Of a stretch of 64,000 nucleotides of DNA, positions 1-8,112 are shown piece by piece. The position numbers and the translations under genes were made by a program. Each line of letters begins with the position of its first letter. Position 1 is the first letter of the stretch. This DNA comes from Streptomyces musisoli. GTDB lineage: Bacteria > Actinomycetota > Actinomycetes > Streptomycetales > Streptomycetaceae. The notes under the pieces are model-generated. The model had not been told where the DNA came from. It saw nothing but the letters and a program-made list of their open reading frames with translations, and ran no database searches. The stretch covers positions 186,001 through 250,000 of the forward strand of contig NZ_JAERRH010000002.1 in assembly GCF_016741855.1 (NCBI RefSeq), read 5' to 3'.

Positions 1-1
1 C

Positions 2-913
2 AGCCCGGACCCGGTGACCCTGCTCTCCGCGATCGCCGCCCGCACCAAGACCATCCGGGTCGCCACCGGCGCCGTCATCCCCGCCTTCTCCCACCCCCTC
101 CAGCTCGCCAGCAAGCTCGCGATGCTGGACAACATCTCCGAGGGACGCCTGGACGTCGGCTTCGGCCGGGCCTGGCTGCCCCAGGAGTTCGAGTGGCTGG
201 GCGTGTCCATCGACGAGAGCCGCCGCCGCTTCAGCGAGGGCATCGAGGCCTGCCGCCGGCTGTGGACCGAGGAGAACGTCGTCTTCGAGGGCGAGTTCCA
301 CTCCTTCGGACCGGTCACGCTGTCGCCCCGCCCCTACCAGCAGTCCGGCCCGCCGGTGTTCGTGGCCTCCGCCTCCAGCCCCGAGTCCTGTGCCGCGGCC
401 GGCCAGGCCGGCTACCACCTCCAGATCGTGCCGACGATCGTCAGCCCCGAGACCGTGGTGGAGATGCTCACCGCCTACCGCAAGGGCTGGGCGGACGCCG
501 GCCACCGGGCGGGCGCGGCGCGCATCCAGCTCAAGTACAACTGCTACCTCTCCGACGACCGCGACGAGGCGCTCCGCCGCGGCGAGGAGATGGAGAACAA
601 CCACGTCGTGCTGATGTCCCAGGCCGCCGAGGGCTGGCTGCGCAAGAGTTCGGACCAGTACAAGGGGTACGACAAGCTCGTCGACAAGGCGCGCGAGTAC
701 GACTTCGGCAAGGCGCTCAGCGACGGCAGGATCCTGGCCGGCAACACGGACGACGTGGTGCGCCAGCTGGACGCCACCCGGGAGAAGTACAGCGACGACC
801 TGTGCGTCAGCATCCAGGTCAACTCCGGCTACACCGACTTCCGCGAGTCGGAGCGCACGCTGCGCCTGTTCGCCGAGCAGGTGGCCCCCCGGTTCCGCCC
901 TGCCGCTCGCTGA
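2..913 (+). CDS. Luciferase-like monooxygenase (LLM class), 5' end outside window
   Basis: The frame is open from the first bases of the window and ends at TGA 911-913, so the N-terminus is missing. The visible protein (about 300 aa) has the LLM/bacterial-luciferase TIM-barrel pattern: an early segment SPDPVTLLSAIAARTKTIR, then LDNISEGRLDVGFGRAW, and a late PVFVASASSPES segment typical of FMN-binding members. Family members use reduced flavin from a partner reductase and O2 to hydroxylate or oxidatively cleave substrates. The partner is probably the flavin reductase starting 63 bp downstream on the same strand, so the two likely form a two-component oxygenase. Both lie at the edge of the NRPS-PKS cluster and may act as tailoring enzymes. 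The substrate is unknown. Family is certain; cluster membership is inferred. Confidence 0.85.
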   Translation, partial: SPDPVTLLSAIAARTKTIRVATGAVIPAFSHPLQLASKLAMLDNISEGRLDVGFGRAWLPQEFEWLGVSIDESRRRFSEGIEACRRLWTEENVVFEGEFHSFGPVTLSPRPYQQSGPPVFVASASSPESCAAAGQAGYHLQIVPTIVSPETVVEMLTAYRKGWADAGHRAGAARIQLKYNCYLSDDRDEALRRGEEMENNHVVLMSQAAEGWLRKSSDQYKGYDKLVDKAREYDFGKALSDGRILAGNTDDVVRQLDATREKYSDDLCVSIQVNSGYTDFRESERTLRLFAEQVAPRFRPAAR

Positions 914-976
914 CCGCCCGCGGCGAAGCCGCCGGGCCGCCAGGTGCTCATCCCGTCGACGAATGCGAGGTGGACC

Positions 977-1483
977 GTGCTTGATTCGCAGATGTCCGTG
1001 GTGGAACCCGAGACGTTCCGCGACGCGATGAGCAGCCTGGCGTCCGGTGTCGCCGTGGTGACCGCCGCCGGCCTCGAGGGCGGCCCGTGCGGGCTGCTGG
1101 TGTCCTCGCTGTGCTCCTACAGCGCGACACCGCCGTCGGTGCTGCTGGCGATCGACCGGCGGTCACGCTCCTGCACACCGCTGCTCGCGGCCGAGGAGTT
1201 CGGCATCCATCTGCTGCACGCCGGACAGGGCGCGGCCGCGGCGGCGTTCGCGAGCCGCGCCGGCCACAAGTTCGCCGGGCAGCAGTGGTCCTGGGACGGA
1301 CCGGTGCCCCGGCTGGCCGACGCGCTGGTGTATCTGCGCTGCCTGCGGGCCCGGGTGGTCGAACACGGCGACCACGCGGTCCTGATCGGGGACGTGACCC
1401 GCTGCGAGGCCGCGCCGGGCGAACCGCTCGTCTACTTCCGGCGCGCCCTCGACTGGCAGCTGACCGCCCCCGACCGCCCCTGA
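977..1483 (+). CDS. Flavin reductase of two-component monooxygenase
   Basis: This 168-aa protein matches the Flavin_Reduct (HpaC/ActVB-like) family. It begins with FRDAMSSLASGVAVVTA, followed by a segment like the usual GxTVSSLCSLS motif (here GLLVSSLCSYSATPPSVLLAI), and then FGIHLLH and the conserved H/D pairs. Such enzymes reduce FMN or FAD with NAD(P)H and supply it to a partner oxygenase, here plausibly the luciferase-like protein just upstream. I chose GTG 977 because GAGG lies 6-7 nt upstream; an in-frame GTG at 944 and ATG at 992 are alternatives. The gene converges on the LysR gene, with only 29 bp between stop codons. The family assignment is firm and the partnership is inferred from adjacency. 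Confidence 0.85.
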   Translation: MLDSQMSVVEPETFRDAMSSLASGVAVVTAAGLEGGPCGLLVSSLCSYSATPPSVLLAIDRRSRSCTPLLAAEEFGIHLLHAGQGAAAAAFASRAGHKFAGQQWSWDGPVPRLADALVYLRCLRARVVEHGDHAVLIGDVTRCEAAPGEPLVYFRRALDWQLTAPDRP

Positions 1484-1512
1484 TCCCCGGCCGGGTCCGG
1501 CGGTCCGGCGCG

Positions 1513-2514
1513 TCAGTTCCAGCCGCGGCCGCAGGCGAGAAGCCTGCTCTGGGCGGCGGCGACCTGCGGACGGGAGACCGCGTCCCCCTCACGGGTCGCC
1601 AGATACATGGTGGTGATCGGCGGTATCTCGGGGGCGAGCAGCGGGACGAGCGTGCCGCGGGCGAAGTCGTCGGCGCACAGGTACGTCGGGACCACGGCGA
1701 TGCCGATCGACGCCCGGAGCGCGGCCAGCACCGCCCGGTGGTCCGGCACCACCACATCCGGCGCACTGGGCGCCGGCCGGTGGAAGACCGACCACCAGTA
1801 GTGGTCGATCAGCGGCGCCGACTCGGCGTAGGCGACCAGCGGCCGCTCGGCCAGCACCTCCGGCGCACCGCCGGCCACCAGCTCGGGCCGCAGGGTGCGG
1901 GCCAGCTCGGGCGAGGCGACCAGGCTGCACTCCTCGTCGTACAGGGGCAGTGCGGTGACACCTGTCAGCCGGGGCCGTACCCGGACGACGATCACATCGA
2001 GTTCGCCCGCGGCCAGCTGGGGCAGCAGGACGTCGGAGAGGGCGAGGGTGGTGCGCAGCTGGAGGCCGTCCCCGAGCATGTCGGCGAGGGCGGGCAGGAT
2101 CCGCTCGCCGATCAGGTCGCTGGGCGCGCCCAGCCGCAGCGGGCGGGCCGGACCGTCGGTGCCGAAGTAGCGCTGGAGCACGAAGTCCAGGGCGTCGACC
2201 GCGCCCTCGGCGTCCCTGGCCAGCGACTCGGCGGCCGGGGTCGGCCGGGAGCCGGTGGCGTGCCGGACGAACAGCGGCACGCCCACCCGTTCCTCGAGCA
2301 TCCGGATCTGCTGGGTGACGGCGGGCTGGGAGATGCGCAGCCGCTGGGCGGCCTTGCCGAAGGAGCCGGTGCGGTAGACCTCGACAAAGGTCCGTAACAG
2401 GGCCGGGTTGAGCGGCCCTGTCTCCTCTTTGCAGGCGGTGGCCGCCGCGTGGCGGTGTGTGTGCGGCTCCGGGGCGCGGCGGTGGGCCGTGGTCGTGACG
2501 CGTGCTGAGGGCAT
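1513..2514 (-). CDS. LysR-family regulator with a TTA codon
   Basis: This 333-aa LysR-type regulator has an N-terminal winged helix-turn-helix at about residues 36-95 (LLRTFVEVYRTGSFGKAAQRL then QPAVTQQIRMLEERVGVPLF) and a two-lobed effector domain. ATG 2514 is preceded by AGGGAG at good spacing, and about 35 residues precede the HTH. Codon 40 is TTA (positions 2395-2397 on + read as TAA), the rare Leu codon that in Streptomyces needs the bldA tRNA, so translation is probably tied to development. An in-frame extension with its own strong Shine-Dalgarno reaches back to ATG 2802, but it is low-complexity and probably not used. It is a likely pathway-specific regulator; its operator is not known. 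Confidence 0.9.
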   Translation of the reverse strand: MPSARVTTTAHRRAPEPHTHRHAAATACKEETGPLNPALLRTFVEVYRTGSFGKAAQRLRISQPAVTQQIRMLEERVGVPLFVRHATGSRPTPAAESLARDAEGAVDALDFVLQRYFGTDGPARPLRLGAPSDLIGERILPALADMLGDGLQLRTTLALSDVLLPQLAAGELDVIVVRVRPRLTGVTALPLYDEECSLVASPELARTLRPELVAGGAPEVLAERPLVAYAESAPLIDHYWWSVFHRPAPSAPDVVVPDHRAVLAALRASIGIAVVPTYLCADDFARGTLVPLLAPEIPPITTMYLATREGDAVSRPQVAAAQSRLLACGRGWN

Positions 2515-2871
2515 GTGGGACTCCCTGTGTTCAGCCGGGCGGACGGTGGGGGGTGAGTACCGGGAGCCGGACGGCCCCCAAGAGGCTGCTGCGGCATCGG
2601 ATCGGTGCCCGGCGCGCGGTCCAGCCGGTGAGCGAGGCGCGGGCCTTCCGGTCCGGGTGAGCGGCGGCCGGCTCCGGCCCGGAGGACCAGGGCGCGGACG
2701 CGCCGCGGCCGGGGCCGCCGACGGCACCACACCGACCGCGGCGCCCGGCACCCCGGACAGCGGCAACGGCCGCCGCGATCGCACGGAGGCCGTGACGGTC
2801 ATGTGCCCCTCCCCGGGATTGTTCATTGCCGGACGATCCCACTGTGCGTGCTGAGGGTGCGGTGACAGCGA
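2515..2871. other. Leader/intergenic region upstream of the LysR gene
   Basis: About 360 bp without a convincing gene. The minus strand stays open in the LysR frame, and ATG 2802 has a very good purine-rich site in front of it (GGGGAGGGG), but the encoded stretch is rich in Pro, Arg, Ala and Gly and resembles no domain. It must contain the LysR promoter; I could not identify -10/-35 boxes. Confidence 0.5.
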
Positions 2872-2925
2872 CGGGCGGCAGCTTGTTGCCGTTCCCGGGG
2901 GGACATGGCAACAAGCTGCCGCCCG
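2872..2925 (-). terminator. Perfect 19-bp inverted repeat, likely terminator
   Basis: Arms 2872-2890 and 2907-2925 are perfectly complementary over 19 bp, with a 16-nt loop. The element sits 24 bp beyond the stop of the DsbA-like gene (2950) and upstream of the LysR gene, so it most likely ends minus-strand transcription. No long U tract follows, as is common in Streptomyces. Confidence 0.75.
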
Positions 2926-2949
2926 CAGGCGGGACGCCGTCTTCTCGGG

Positions 2950-3585
2950 TCAGGCGAAGACCGGCCCGGCCTCCCGGCTCCGCTTGATCTCGTAGAAGCC
3001 CGGTGTCGAGGCGACCAGCAGCGTCCCGTCCCACAGCCGGGCCGCCTCCTCGCCCTTGGGCGCCGGGGTCACCACCGGCCCGAAGAACGCGATGCGGCCG
3101 CCGTCCGCGCCGGGCAGCGCGATCACCGGGGTGCCCACCTCCTCGCCGACCAGCTCGATGCCCTCCCGGTGCGAGGCGCGCAGCGCCGCGTCGAAGGCGT
3201 CGGTGTCCGCGGCGTCCGCCAGCCGCTCGGGCAGCCCCGCCTCCGCCAGCGCGGCGGTGAGGGTCGCCCGGTCCCGCGGCAGCCCCTGCGGGTGCAGCCG
3301 GGTGCCCAGCGCGGTGTACAGCGGGCCCAGGACCTCCGCGCCGTACTCCTGCTCGGCGGCGATGCACACGCGCACCGGACCCCAGCCCGTGCGGACGATC
3401 TCCCGGTAGCGCTCCGGGAGATCGTCGAGCCGGTGCTCGTTGAGCACCGACAGGCTCATCACATGCCAGCGCACCCGCACCGGCCGCTGCCGCTCCACCT
3501 CCAGCATCCAGCGGGACGTCATCCACGCCCAGGGGCAGATGGGGTCGAACCAGAAATCCACTGCGGTCGCGCCGCTGTCCGGCAT
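2950..3585 (-). CDS. DsbA-family protein, mycothiol-dependent nitroreductase type
   Basis: This 211-aa thioredoxin-fold protein opens with [17 protein letters not shown], which resembles the actinobacterial Rv2466c-type mycothiol-dependent nitroreductase/DsbA group. The active-site motif at residues 17-20 is CPWA, so only the first cysteine of a CXXC pair remains, implying a monothiol mechanism or a non-redox role. ATG 3585 has AAAGGAG at good distance. It lies between the exporter gene and the LysR gene on the same strand and is followed by a strong hairpin. It could reduce, isomerise or protect a cluster intermediate, but no substrate can be named. The alternative family label is 2-hydroxychromene-2-carboxylate isomerase/FrnE. 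Confidence 0.8.
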   Translation of the reverse strand: MPDSGATAVDFWFDPICPWAWMTSRWMLEVERQRPVRVRWHVMSLSVLNEHRLDDLPERYREIVRTGWGPVRVCIAAEQEYGAEVLGPLYTALGTRLHPQGLPRDRATLTAALAEAGLPERLADAADTDAFDAALRASHREGIELVGEEVGTPVIALPGADGGRIAFFGPVVTPAPKGEEAARLWDGTLLVASTPGFYEIKRSREAGPVFA

Positions 3586-3629
3586 GGCCGAACTCCTTTC
3601 CCCGACCGGCCCTGAGCCGGTCCGTTCCT

Positions 3630-4847
3630 TCAGGCCGCTGCGCGCGGCCGGGTCGCCACGGTGACCGTGATGCTGAGGGCGGCGAGCAGGCTGATGATCA
3701 CGGCGAAGACGAGAGCCGAGGTGAGCAGCGGCAGCTCCATGACCATCACGCCGATGCCGAGCACGGGCACGGTCAGGCCCAGATAGGCCGAGGCGAAGTA
3801 GCTGGAGACGACCTGGCCGACCCGGTCCGGCGGCGCCTGGTGAGACACCATGGCGAGGCCCGCGCGGAAGGCGAGACCGCTGCCCGCGCCGCCGATCACC
3901 GACCCGACCAGGAAGAGCGCGAGGGACGCGGCCGGCAGCGCGGCCACGAACAGGCCGAGCCCGACCGGGACCGCCACCATGCCGGCCACCGAGCCCACCC
4001 GGGGCGCCAGCCGGGCACCCACCAGCTGTGCGGCCGCCGCAGAGCTGAACGCGCAGAACGCGACGACGCCCACCATCAGATGGCTGGTGATGTGCAGACC
4101 GCTGACCAGGAACTTGCCCGCGAGCGCCGCGAGCAGCCCGAGCAGGGCGAAGGAGCCGAAGACCGCGACCGCCATCGCGGTGAACACCGTCCGCATCTGC
4201 GCCGGAACCCCGAGCCGCTGCGGCCGGAAGCGCGCCGGCCCCTCCCGGCGTACCGTCTCGGGCATCAGCAGCAGCCCGAGCCCGGGCAGCAGCAGGGCGC
4301 CCAGCACCAGGTACGACAGCGTCAGCGGAGCGGACAGGTACTGCACCAGCACGCCGGACAGCAGCGCCCCCGTCCCGAGGCCCAGCATGTTGGCGACCGA
4401 GGAGGTCAGCGCGGCCCGGCCGCGGTCCTGGAACAGCTCACCGAGACAGGCGGTGGCCGCGCCGTTGGCCAGCCCCACCGAGAGGCCGGTCAGCAGCCGG
4501 CCGGCGATGATGCCGGGCAGGGTGTGGAAGCAGGCGAACACCACACAGCCGGCCAGGGCGAGACAGACCGCCGGGACGATCGTCGCCCGCCGCCCGATCT
4601 GGTCGGACAGCGAGCCGAAGAGCATCAGGGCACACAGCGCGCCGACCGCGAACGCGGCGAACACGGCCGAGACGACGACCGGTGTGAGAGCGAGCCGCTG
4701 GGCGTACAGCGAGTACATCGGGGTGGGCACCGTCCCCCCGAGCAACAGCGTGAACACGATGTAGGTGACCGTCCGGACCGCCGCCGTCCGACGTTCGGGC
4801 CCGGCGGGTGCGCTGGGCGCCGGCGTGCGCGGCTTGGGTGTCGGCAT
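3630..4847 (-). CDS. MFS transporter (drug-export type)
   Basis: A 405-aa integral membrane protein with about 12 hydrophobic helices. The MFS signature between helices 2 and 3 is clear ([16 protein letters not shown]), followed by a [16 protein letters not shown] segment. Such proteins use the proton gradient to move small molecules across the cytoplasmic membrane. Next to the biosynthetic genes this one may export the product or protect the host. The start at 4847 is supported by AAGGAAAG upstream. A 14-bp hairpin separates it from the acyl-CoA synthetase gene, so it probably has some independent expression. The substrate is unknown. Confidence 0.85.
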   Translation of the reverse strand: MPTPKPRTPAPSAPAGPERRTAAVRTVTYIVFTLLLGGTVPTPMYSLYAQRLALTPVVVSAVFAAFAVGALCALMLFGSLSDQIGRRATIVPAVCLALAGCVVFACFHTLPGIIAGRLLTGLSVGLANGAATACLGELFQDRGRAALTSSVANMLGLGTGALLSGVLVQYLSAPLTLSYLVLGALLLPGLGLLLMPETVRREGPARFRPQRLGVPAQMRTVFTAMAVAVFGSFALLGLLAALAGKFLVSGLHITSHLMVGVVAFCAFSSAAAAQLVGARLAPRVGSVAGMVAVPVGLGLFVAALPAASLALFLVGSVIGGAGSGLAFRAGLAMVSHQAPPDRVGQVVSSYFASAYLGLTVPVLGIGVMVMELPLLTSALVFAVIISLLAALSITVTVATRPRAAA

Positions 4848-4885
4848 GGGCTGTTCTTTCCTTGACTGACGTACCGAAAGGAGTG

Positions 4886-4922
4886 ACCCGGGCGTGCCGT
4901 CGGGGGAGCGGCACGCCCGGGT
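4886..4922 (-). terminator. 14-bp inverted repeat after acyl-CoA synthetase gene
   Basis: Arms 4886-4899 and 4909-4922 pair perfectly over 14 bp around a 9-nt G-rich loop. It lies 30 bp after the synthetase stop codon and 38 bp before the MFS start on the minus strand, so it fits a terminator or attenuator between the two genes. Confidence 0.65.
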
Positions 4923-4952
4923 GGTCCGGGGGAAGAGGGGAGGGGGAAGGCG

Positions 4953-6506
4953 TCACACGCTCTGATAGGCGTCCCGCATGGTGCGCTTGAGTGCCTTCCC
5001 GGTGAGGCCGATGTGTTCGTCGGGCGCCTTGACCACGAGCCGGTCGATCACCGGGAGTTCCCGCTGGGCCAGCACGGCGTTGATCCGGGAGTGCAGGTCC
5101 GCCAGATCGGAGCCGGCCGACGGCAGGTCGACGGTGAGCACCAGCCGCTGCGCGGCCTTGGGGGCCGGCCGGGAGTGGACCAGCGAGCAGTCGAACACCT
5201 CCGGGATCTGCCGCATGATCAATTCCTCGATCTCGCAGCTGTAGATGGTGCCGTGCGCAGTGTCGATGCTGTCGGTGGTGCGGTCGACGTGGTAGAAGCG
5301 GCCCTCCTCGTCGCGGTAGGCGAGGTCGCCGGTGAGCCAGTAGCCCCGCACCCGGTTCTTCTCGCTCAGCAGCGAGTCGTTCCAGTAACCGGCGGTCACC
5401 GTGGGGGACTTCAGTGCCAGCCGACCCACCGTGCCGTGCGCCGCGGGCTCGTCCTTGTCGTCGAAGACCTGGGCGTCGATCCAGTCGAAGGGCCGCCCTA
5501 TGCACCGTCCGTAGCGGTTGGTGGTGGGGGAGTGGACATTGCGGAACATGGCGAAGCCGAACTCGGAGGAGCCGAAGTTGTCGATGAACAGCGACCCGGG
5601 GGCCGGCTGCCCGCTGCGGTCGCGATGGTTGCCGAGCTGGACGAGCTTCCTGATGTGCCGCTCGTGGTTGGCGTCACCGGTGGACATCCAGCGGGCGACC
5701 GAGCCGAAGTCGTAGCGGTCCAGGTCGAGCCGGCACAGGTCGACGAAGACCTTGGGGAAGGCGGCGACCAGCTCGGGCCGGAACTCCTCGATTCCGCAGG
5801 CCAGTTGCTCGCCCTCGCGCGCGGTGATCAGCAGCACCCGGCTGCCCCGGGCCACGCAGGACATCAGCACGGAGATCGCCGAGGCATGGCTCTGCGGCAG
5901 CGCGGACAGGACGCGCCGGCCGAGGTCGGCCCCGATCTGCTGCCGGATCCCGAAGAAGAAGCCCAGGTGGTTGAACTGGACGGCCTTGGGTACGCCGGTG
6001 GTGCCGGAGGTGTGCGCGATGAGGACGGGGTCGTCGTCCGCGTGAGTGAACGCCGTGTAGGGCCCGTCGGCGTAGGGCTCGGCGTCGTAGTACGGCAGGT
6101 CCAGCGCCGTACGCTCCAGCCTGCCGTCGCTGACCACGGCGACCGCGCCGACCCGGGAGATGAACGCGGCCGCGATGTCCGGCCGCAGCCCGCTGTTGAG
6201 GAAGACCGGAATGGCGCCGATCTTCGTCAGGGCGATGTAGTGGATCAGATAGCGGACGCTCTCGTCCAGGAAGACCGCCACCGGATCCTTGGCCCCGATG
6301 CCGTCGCGCTGGTATCCGGCGGCCACCCGGTCGGTCAGCTCGTCGAGTTCGGCGAGCCCGAACTCACGTACCGCATGCCCCTCGGGGTGCCGGTACTCCT
6401 TGTCCAGCTCGATGACGCTCGCTGCGGCGGTGCGGTCGACGGCGGCCGCGGTGCGGAAGAAATTGCCCGCCCCCAGCCCGTCGACGAGCATCAGTTCGTC
6501 TGCCAT
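4953..6506 (-). CDS. Acyl-CoA synthetase / AMP-dependent ligase
   Basis: A 517-aa member of the ANL superfamily. The ATP-binding P-loop TSGTTGVPK is at residues 166-174, a YWLTGDLAYRDEEGRF block follows in the C-terminal third, and the terminal catalytic-lysine motif is GLTGKALKR (Lys504). The hinge/A8 region reads VDRTTDSIDTAHGTIYSCEIEE and departs from the usual GRxKD pattern. It should activate a carboxylic acid as acyl-AMP and pass it to CoA or to a carrier domain. In this cluster it could supply the acyl group for the N-terminal T domain of the megasynthase, or feed the acyl-CoA dehydrogenase/CCR route to an extender unit. The start at 6506 has GGAAGG about 11 nt upstream. It lies 21 bp after the hot-dog thioesterase gene, probably co-transcribed. 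Confidence 0.88.
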   Translation of the reverse strand: MADELMLVDGLGAGNFFRTAAAVDRTAAASVIELDKEYRHPEGHAVREFGLAELDELTDRVAAGYQRDGIGAKDPVAVFLDESVRYLIHYIALTKIGAIPVFLNSGLRPDIAAAFISRVGAVAVVSDGRLERTALDLPYYDAEPYADGPYTAFTHADDDPVLIAHTSGTTGVPKAVQFNHLGFFFGIRQQIGADLGRRVLSALPQSHASAISVLMSCVARGSRVLLITAREGEQLACGIEEFRPELVAAFPKVFVDLCRLDLDRYDFGSVARWMSTGDANHERHIRKLVQLGNHRDRSGQPAPGSLFIDNFGSSEFGFAMFRNVHSPTTNRYGRCIGRPFDWIDAQVFDDKDEPAAHGTVGRLALKSPTVTAGYWNDSLLSEKNRVRGYWLTGDLAYRDEEGRFYHVDRTTDSIDTAHGTIYSCEIEELIMRQIPEVFDCSLVHSRPAPKAAQRLVLTVDLPSAGSDLADLHSRINAVLAQRELPVIDRLVVKAPDEHIGLTGKALKRTMRDAYQSV

Positions 6507-6527
6507 CTCGGTCTCGTCCTTCCGCTG

Positions 6528-6992
6528 TCACGTCGTCGCGTCGGCCGCCGGGGCCAGCCACTCCTGCATCGCGTCACGGATGTCGTCGGGAATCGGGACC
6601 GGGCGGTGTTCGTCGAGCGACATGCACACCAGGACGGCTTTGATCTGCACCCGGACATCGGACGGGTCCGGGCCGGTGCACGAGAAGCGGAGATGGAACG
6701 AGCTGGTGCCGATCCGCGGCACCGAGAGAGCGAAGCGCACGGTGTCGCCCAGCCGGCTCGGCGCGTGGAAGTCGCACTCCAGGCGCACGGTGGGGATGCC
6801 GAGGCGCCGCTCGGCGAAGAGCCCCGCGTAGTCCGTCCGTAATCCGGTCTCGAACCACTCCTGGAGCAGCTCGTTCATGAGCAGCAGATACTGCGGGTAG
6901 AACACGATGCCGGCCGGGTCGCAGTGGTGGAACCAGATGCGCTTGTCCCGCGCGAAGATCGGTGTCGCGTCGTCAGCAGCTGTGGTGTGCAC
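6528..6992 (-). CDS. Hot-dog fold acyl-CoA thioesterase (4HBT type), TTA-containing
   Basis: A 154-aa protein of the 4-hydroxybenzoyl-CoA thioesterase family. The diagnostic motif HHCDPAGIVFYPQY is near residues 22-35, with Asp25 at the catalytic position. It hydrolyses acyl-CoA or acyl-carrier thioesters. I place the start at GTG 6992 (GGAAGAG about 11 nt upstream) rather than further upstream, which gives the normal family length. Codon 51 is TTA (+ positions 6840-6842), so translation should depend on bldA. The neighbouring acyl-CoA synthetase suggests it releases an acid, edits misprimed carriers or recycles CoA. It is one of three free-standing thioesterases in the cluster. Confidence 0.85.
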   Translation of the reverse strand: MHTTAADDATPIFARDKRIWFHHCDPAGIVFYPQYLLLMNELLQEWFETGLRTDYAGLFAERRLGIPTVRLECDFHAPSRLGDTVRFALSVPRIGTSSFHLRFSCTGPDPSDVRVQIKAVLVCMSLDEHRPVPIPDDIRDAMQEWLAPAADATT

Positions 6993-7064
6993 GGTTCCCG
7001 GGTCTCTTCCGTCGCGTCGTGGGGGCTGTGCCCTGTCGGGGACGCCTCGCCGGAAGCGTAGGGG

Positions 7065-7133
7065 GCGGCCCGTCCCGCCCCGGCCCACGAGTCAGCAAGC
7101 TGCCAAACCGCGGGTGGGGGCGGGACGGGCCGC
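7065..7133 (-). terminator. 17-bp perfect inverted repeat after LuxR-type gene
   Basis: Arms 7065-7081 and 7117-7133 are perfectly complementary (17 bp, nearly all G/C) with a 35-nt loop. The stem begins 3 nt past the end of the LuxR-type gene and lies upstream of the thioesterase start, so it probably separates the two minus-strand transcripts. Confidence 0.65.
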
Positions 7134-7135
7134 GG

Positions 7136-8005
7136 TCACCTCGGGCACCAGCGGGCCGCCCACGGGGCCGCCGCCCCGGCACCGCGCAGCGACCGCCCCA
7201 GCCCGAAGGAACCGGACCCGCGGGGCTGCCGCTCGACGGGCTCGACGTCGACGTCGACGTCCGCGTCGACGTCGATGAGCCCCAGCGCGGCCGCCTTCAC
7301 CCCGGCCTCGAACCGGGACTCCGCCCCCAGCACCTCCATCAGGCTCGCCACGCACCGCCGGTACGTGCGCACCGAGATGCCGAGCTGGCGGGCGGCGACC
7401 TCGTCCTTGCGGCCAGAGCCGAGCAGCCGCAGGATCTGCGGGGTCTTCTCGTCCAGGATGTTGCGCTGGTAGTGGAGGAACCTGTCCAGGTCGCAGGCCC
7501 CGTTCCAGGCCGCGTCGAGCAGGGCGATCAGCGGCTCGACCACGACGGGGGAGTGCACCAGGACACAGCGGCGGCTCTGCCCGGACTGCCACATCAGGAT
7601 CCGCTTGCGGTCGAAGACCACCATCCCGTGCAGATCCACGGTGCTGATCCGGACCCGGGCCCCGTTCTCCCGGCTGATCCGCTCCAGGAACTCCAGCCGG
7701 CCGTGGCCGTCCAGCTCGTCCGGAGGGCAGATCACGGACGTCGTGACCGACCGGCTGCCCAGGGCGGTGATGCTCTCCCGGGCCCGGTCGATTTCCTCCC
7801 GGCGGTATCCGTTCATCTGGCAGTTGACGAAGAGCACTTCCCTGCGCACCGTCCGCAGCAGGCTCTCCGTCAGCTCGAAGTACTCGACGGCGTGGTGGTC
7901 CGCGATCTCTCCTCTGGCGGGCTGCGCCGGAACGCGGACGACACGCGGACCGGCGCGGCCGTCGACCCGACGCAGTACTTCCTCGACCTGCTGTGTGCCT
8001 GTCAC
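7136..8005 (-). CDS. LuxR-type transcriptional regulator
   Basis: A 289-aa protein. Residues about 40-180 resemble the effector region found in actinomycete regulators with a phospholipase D-like/TrmB-type sensor. Residues about 186-243 form a LuxR/GerE helix-turn-helix (TPQILRLLGSGRKDEVAARQLGISV then RTYRRCVASLMEVLGA). No phospho-acceptor or ATPase domain is seen, so it is a standalone regulator. The C-terminal tail has an Asp-Val repeat (residues about 245-256) encoded by short gtcgac repeats, followed by a Gly/Arg-rich end. GTG 8005 has GAGAGGTG close upstream. It lies between the CCR operon and the thioesterase/synthetase pair, the usual place for a pathway activator. Its target is unknown. 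Confidence 0.8.
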   Translation of the reverse strand: MTGTQQVEEVLRRVDGRAGPRVVRVPAQPARGEIADHHAVEYFELTESLLRTVRREVLFVNCQMNGYRREEIDRARESITALGSRSVTTSVICPPDELDGHGRLEFLERISRENGARVRISTVDLHGMVVFDRKRILMWQSGQSRRCVLVHSPVVVEPLIALLDAAWNGACDLDRFLHYQRNILDEKTPQILRLLGSGRKDEVAARQLGISVRTYRRCVASLMEVLGAESRFEAGVKAAALGLIDVDADVDVDVEPVERQPRGSGSFGLGRSLRGAGAAAPWAARWCPR

Positions 8006-8112
8006 TGGACACCTCTCTTCACCGTGCGCGGATCGAACCGTTCCGTGCCGCCCGCCGGCGGCTCCGGCGAGCGGCGGTCCTGTTCAGTCGAGCGAACCGC
8101 GGTGGGGCCGGC

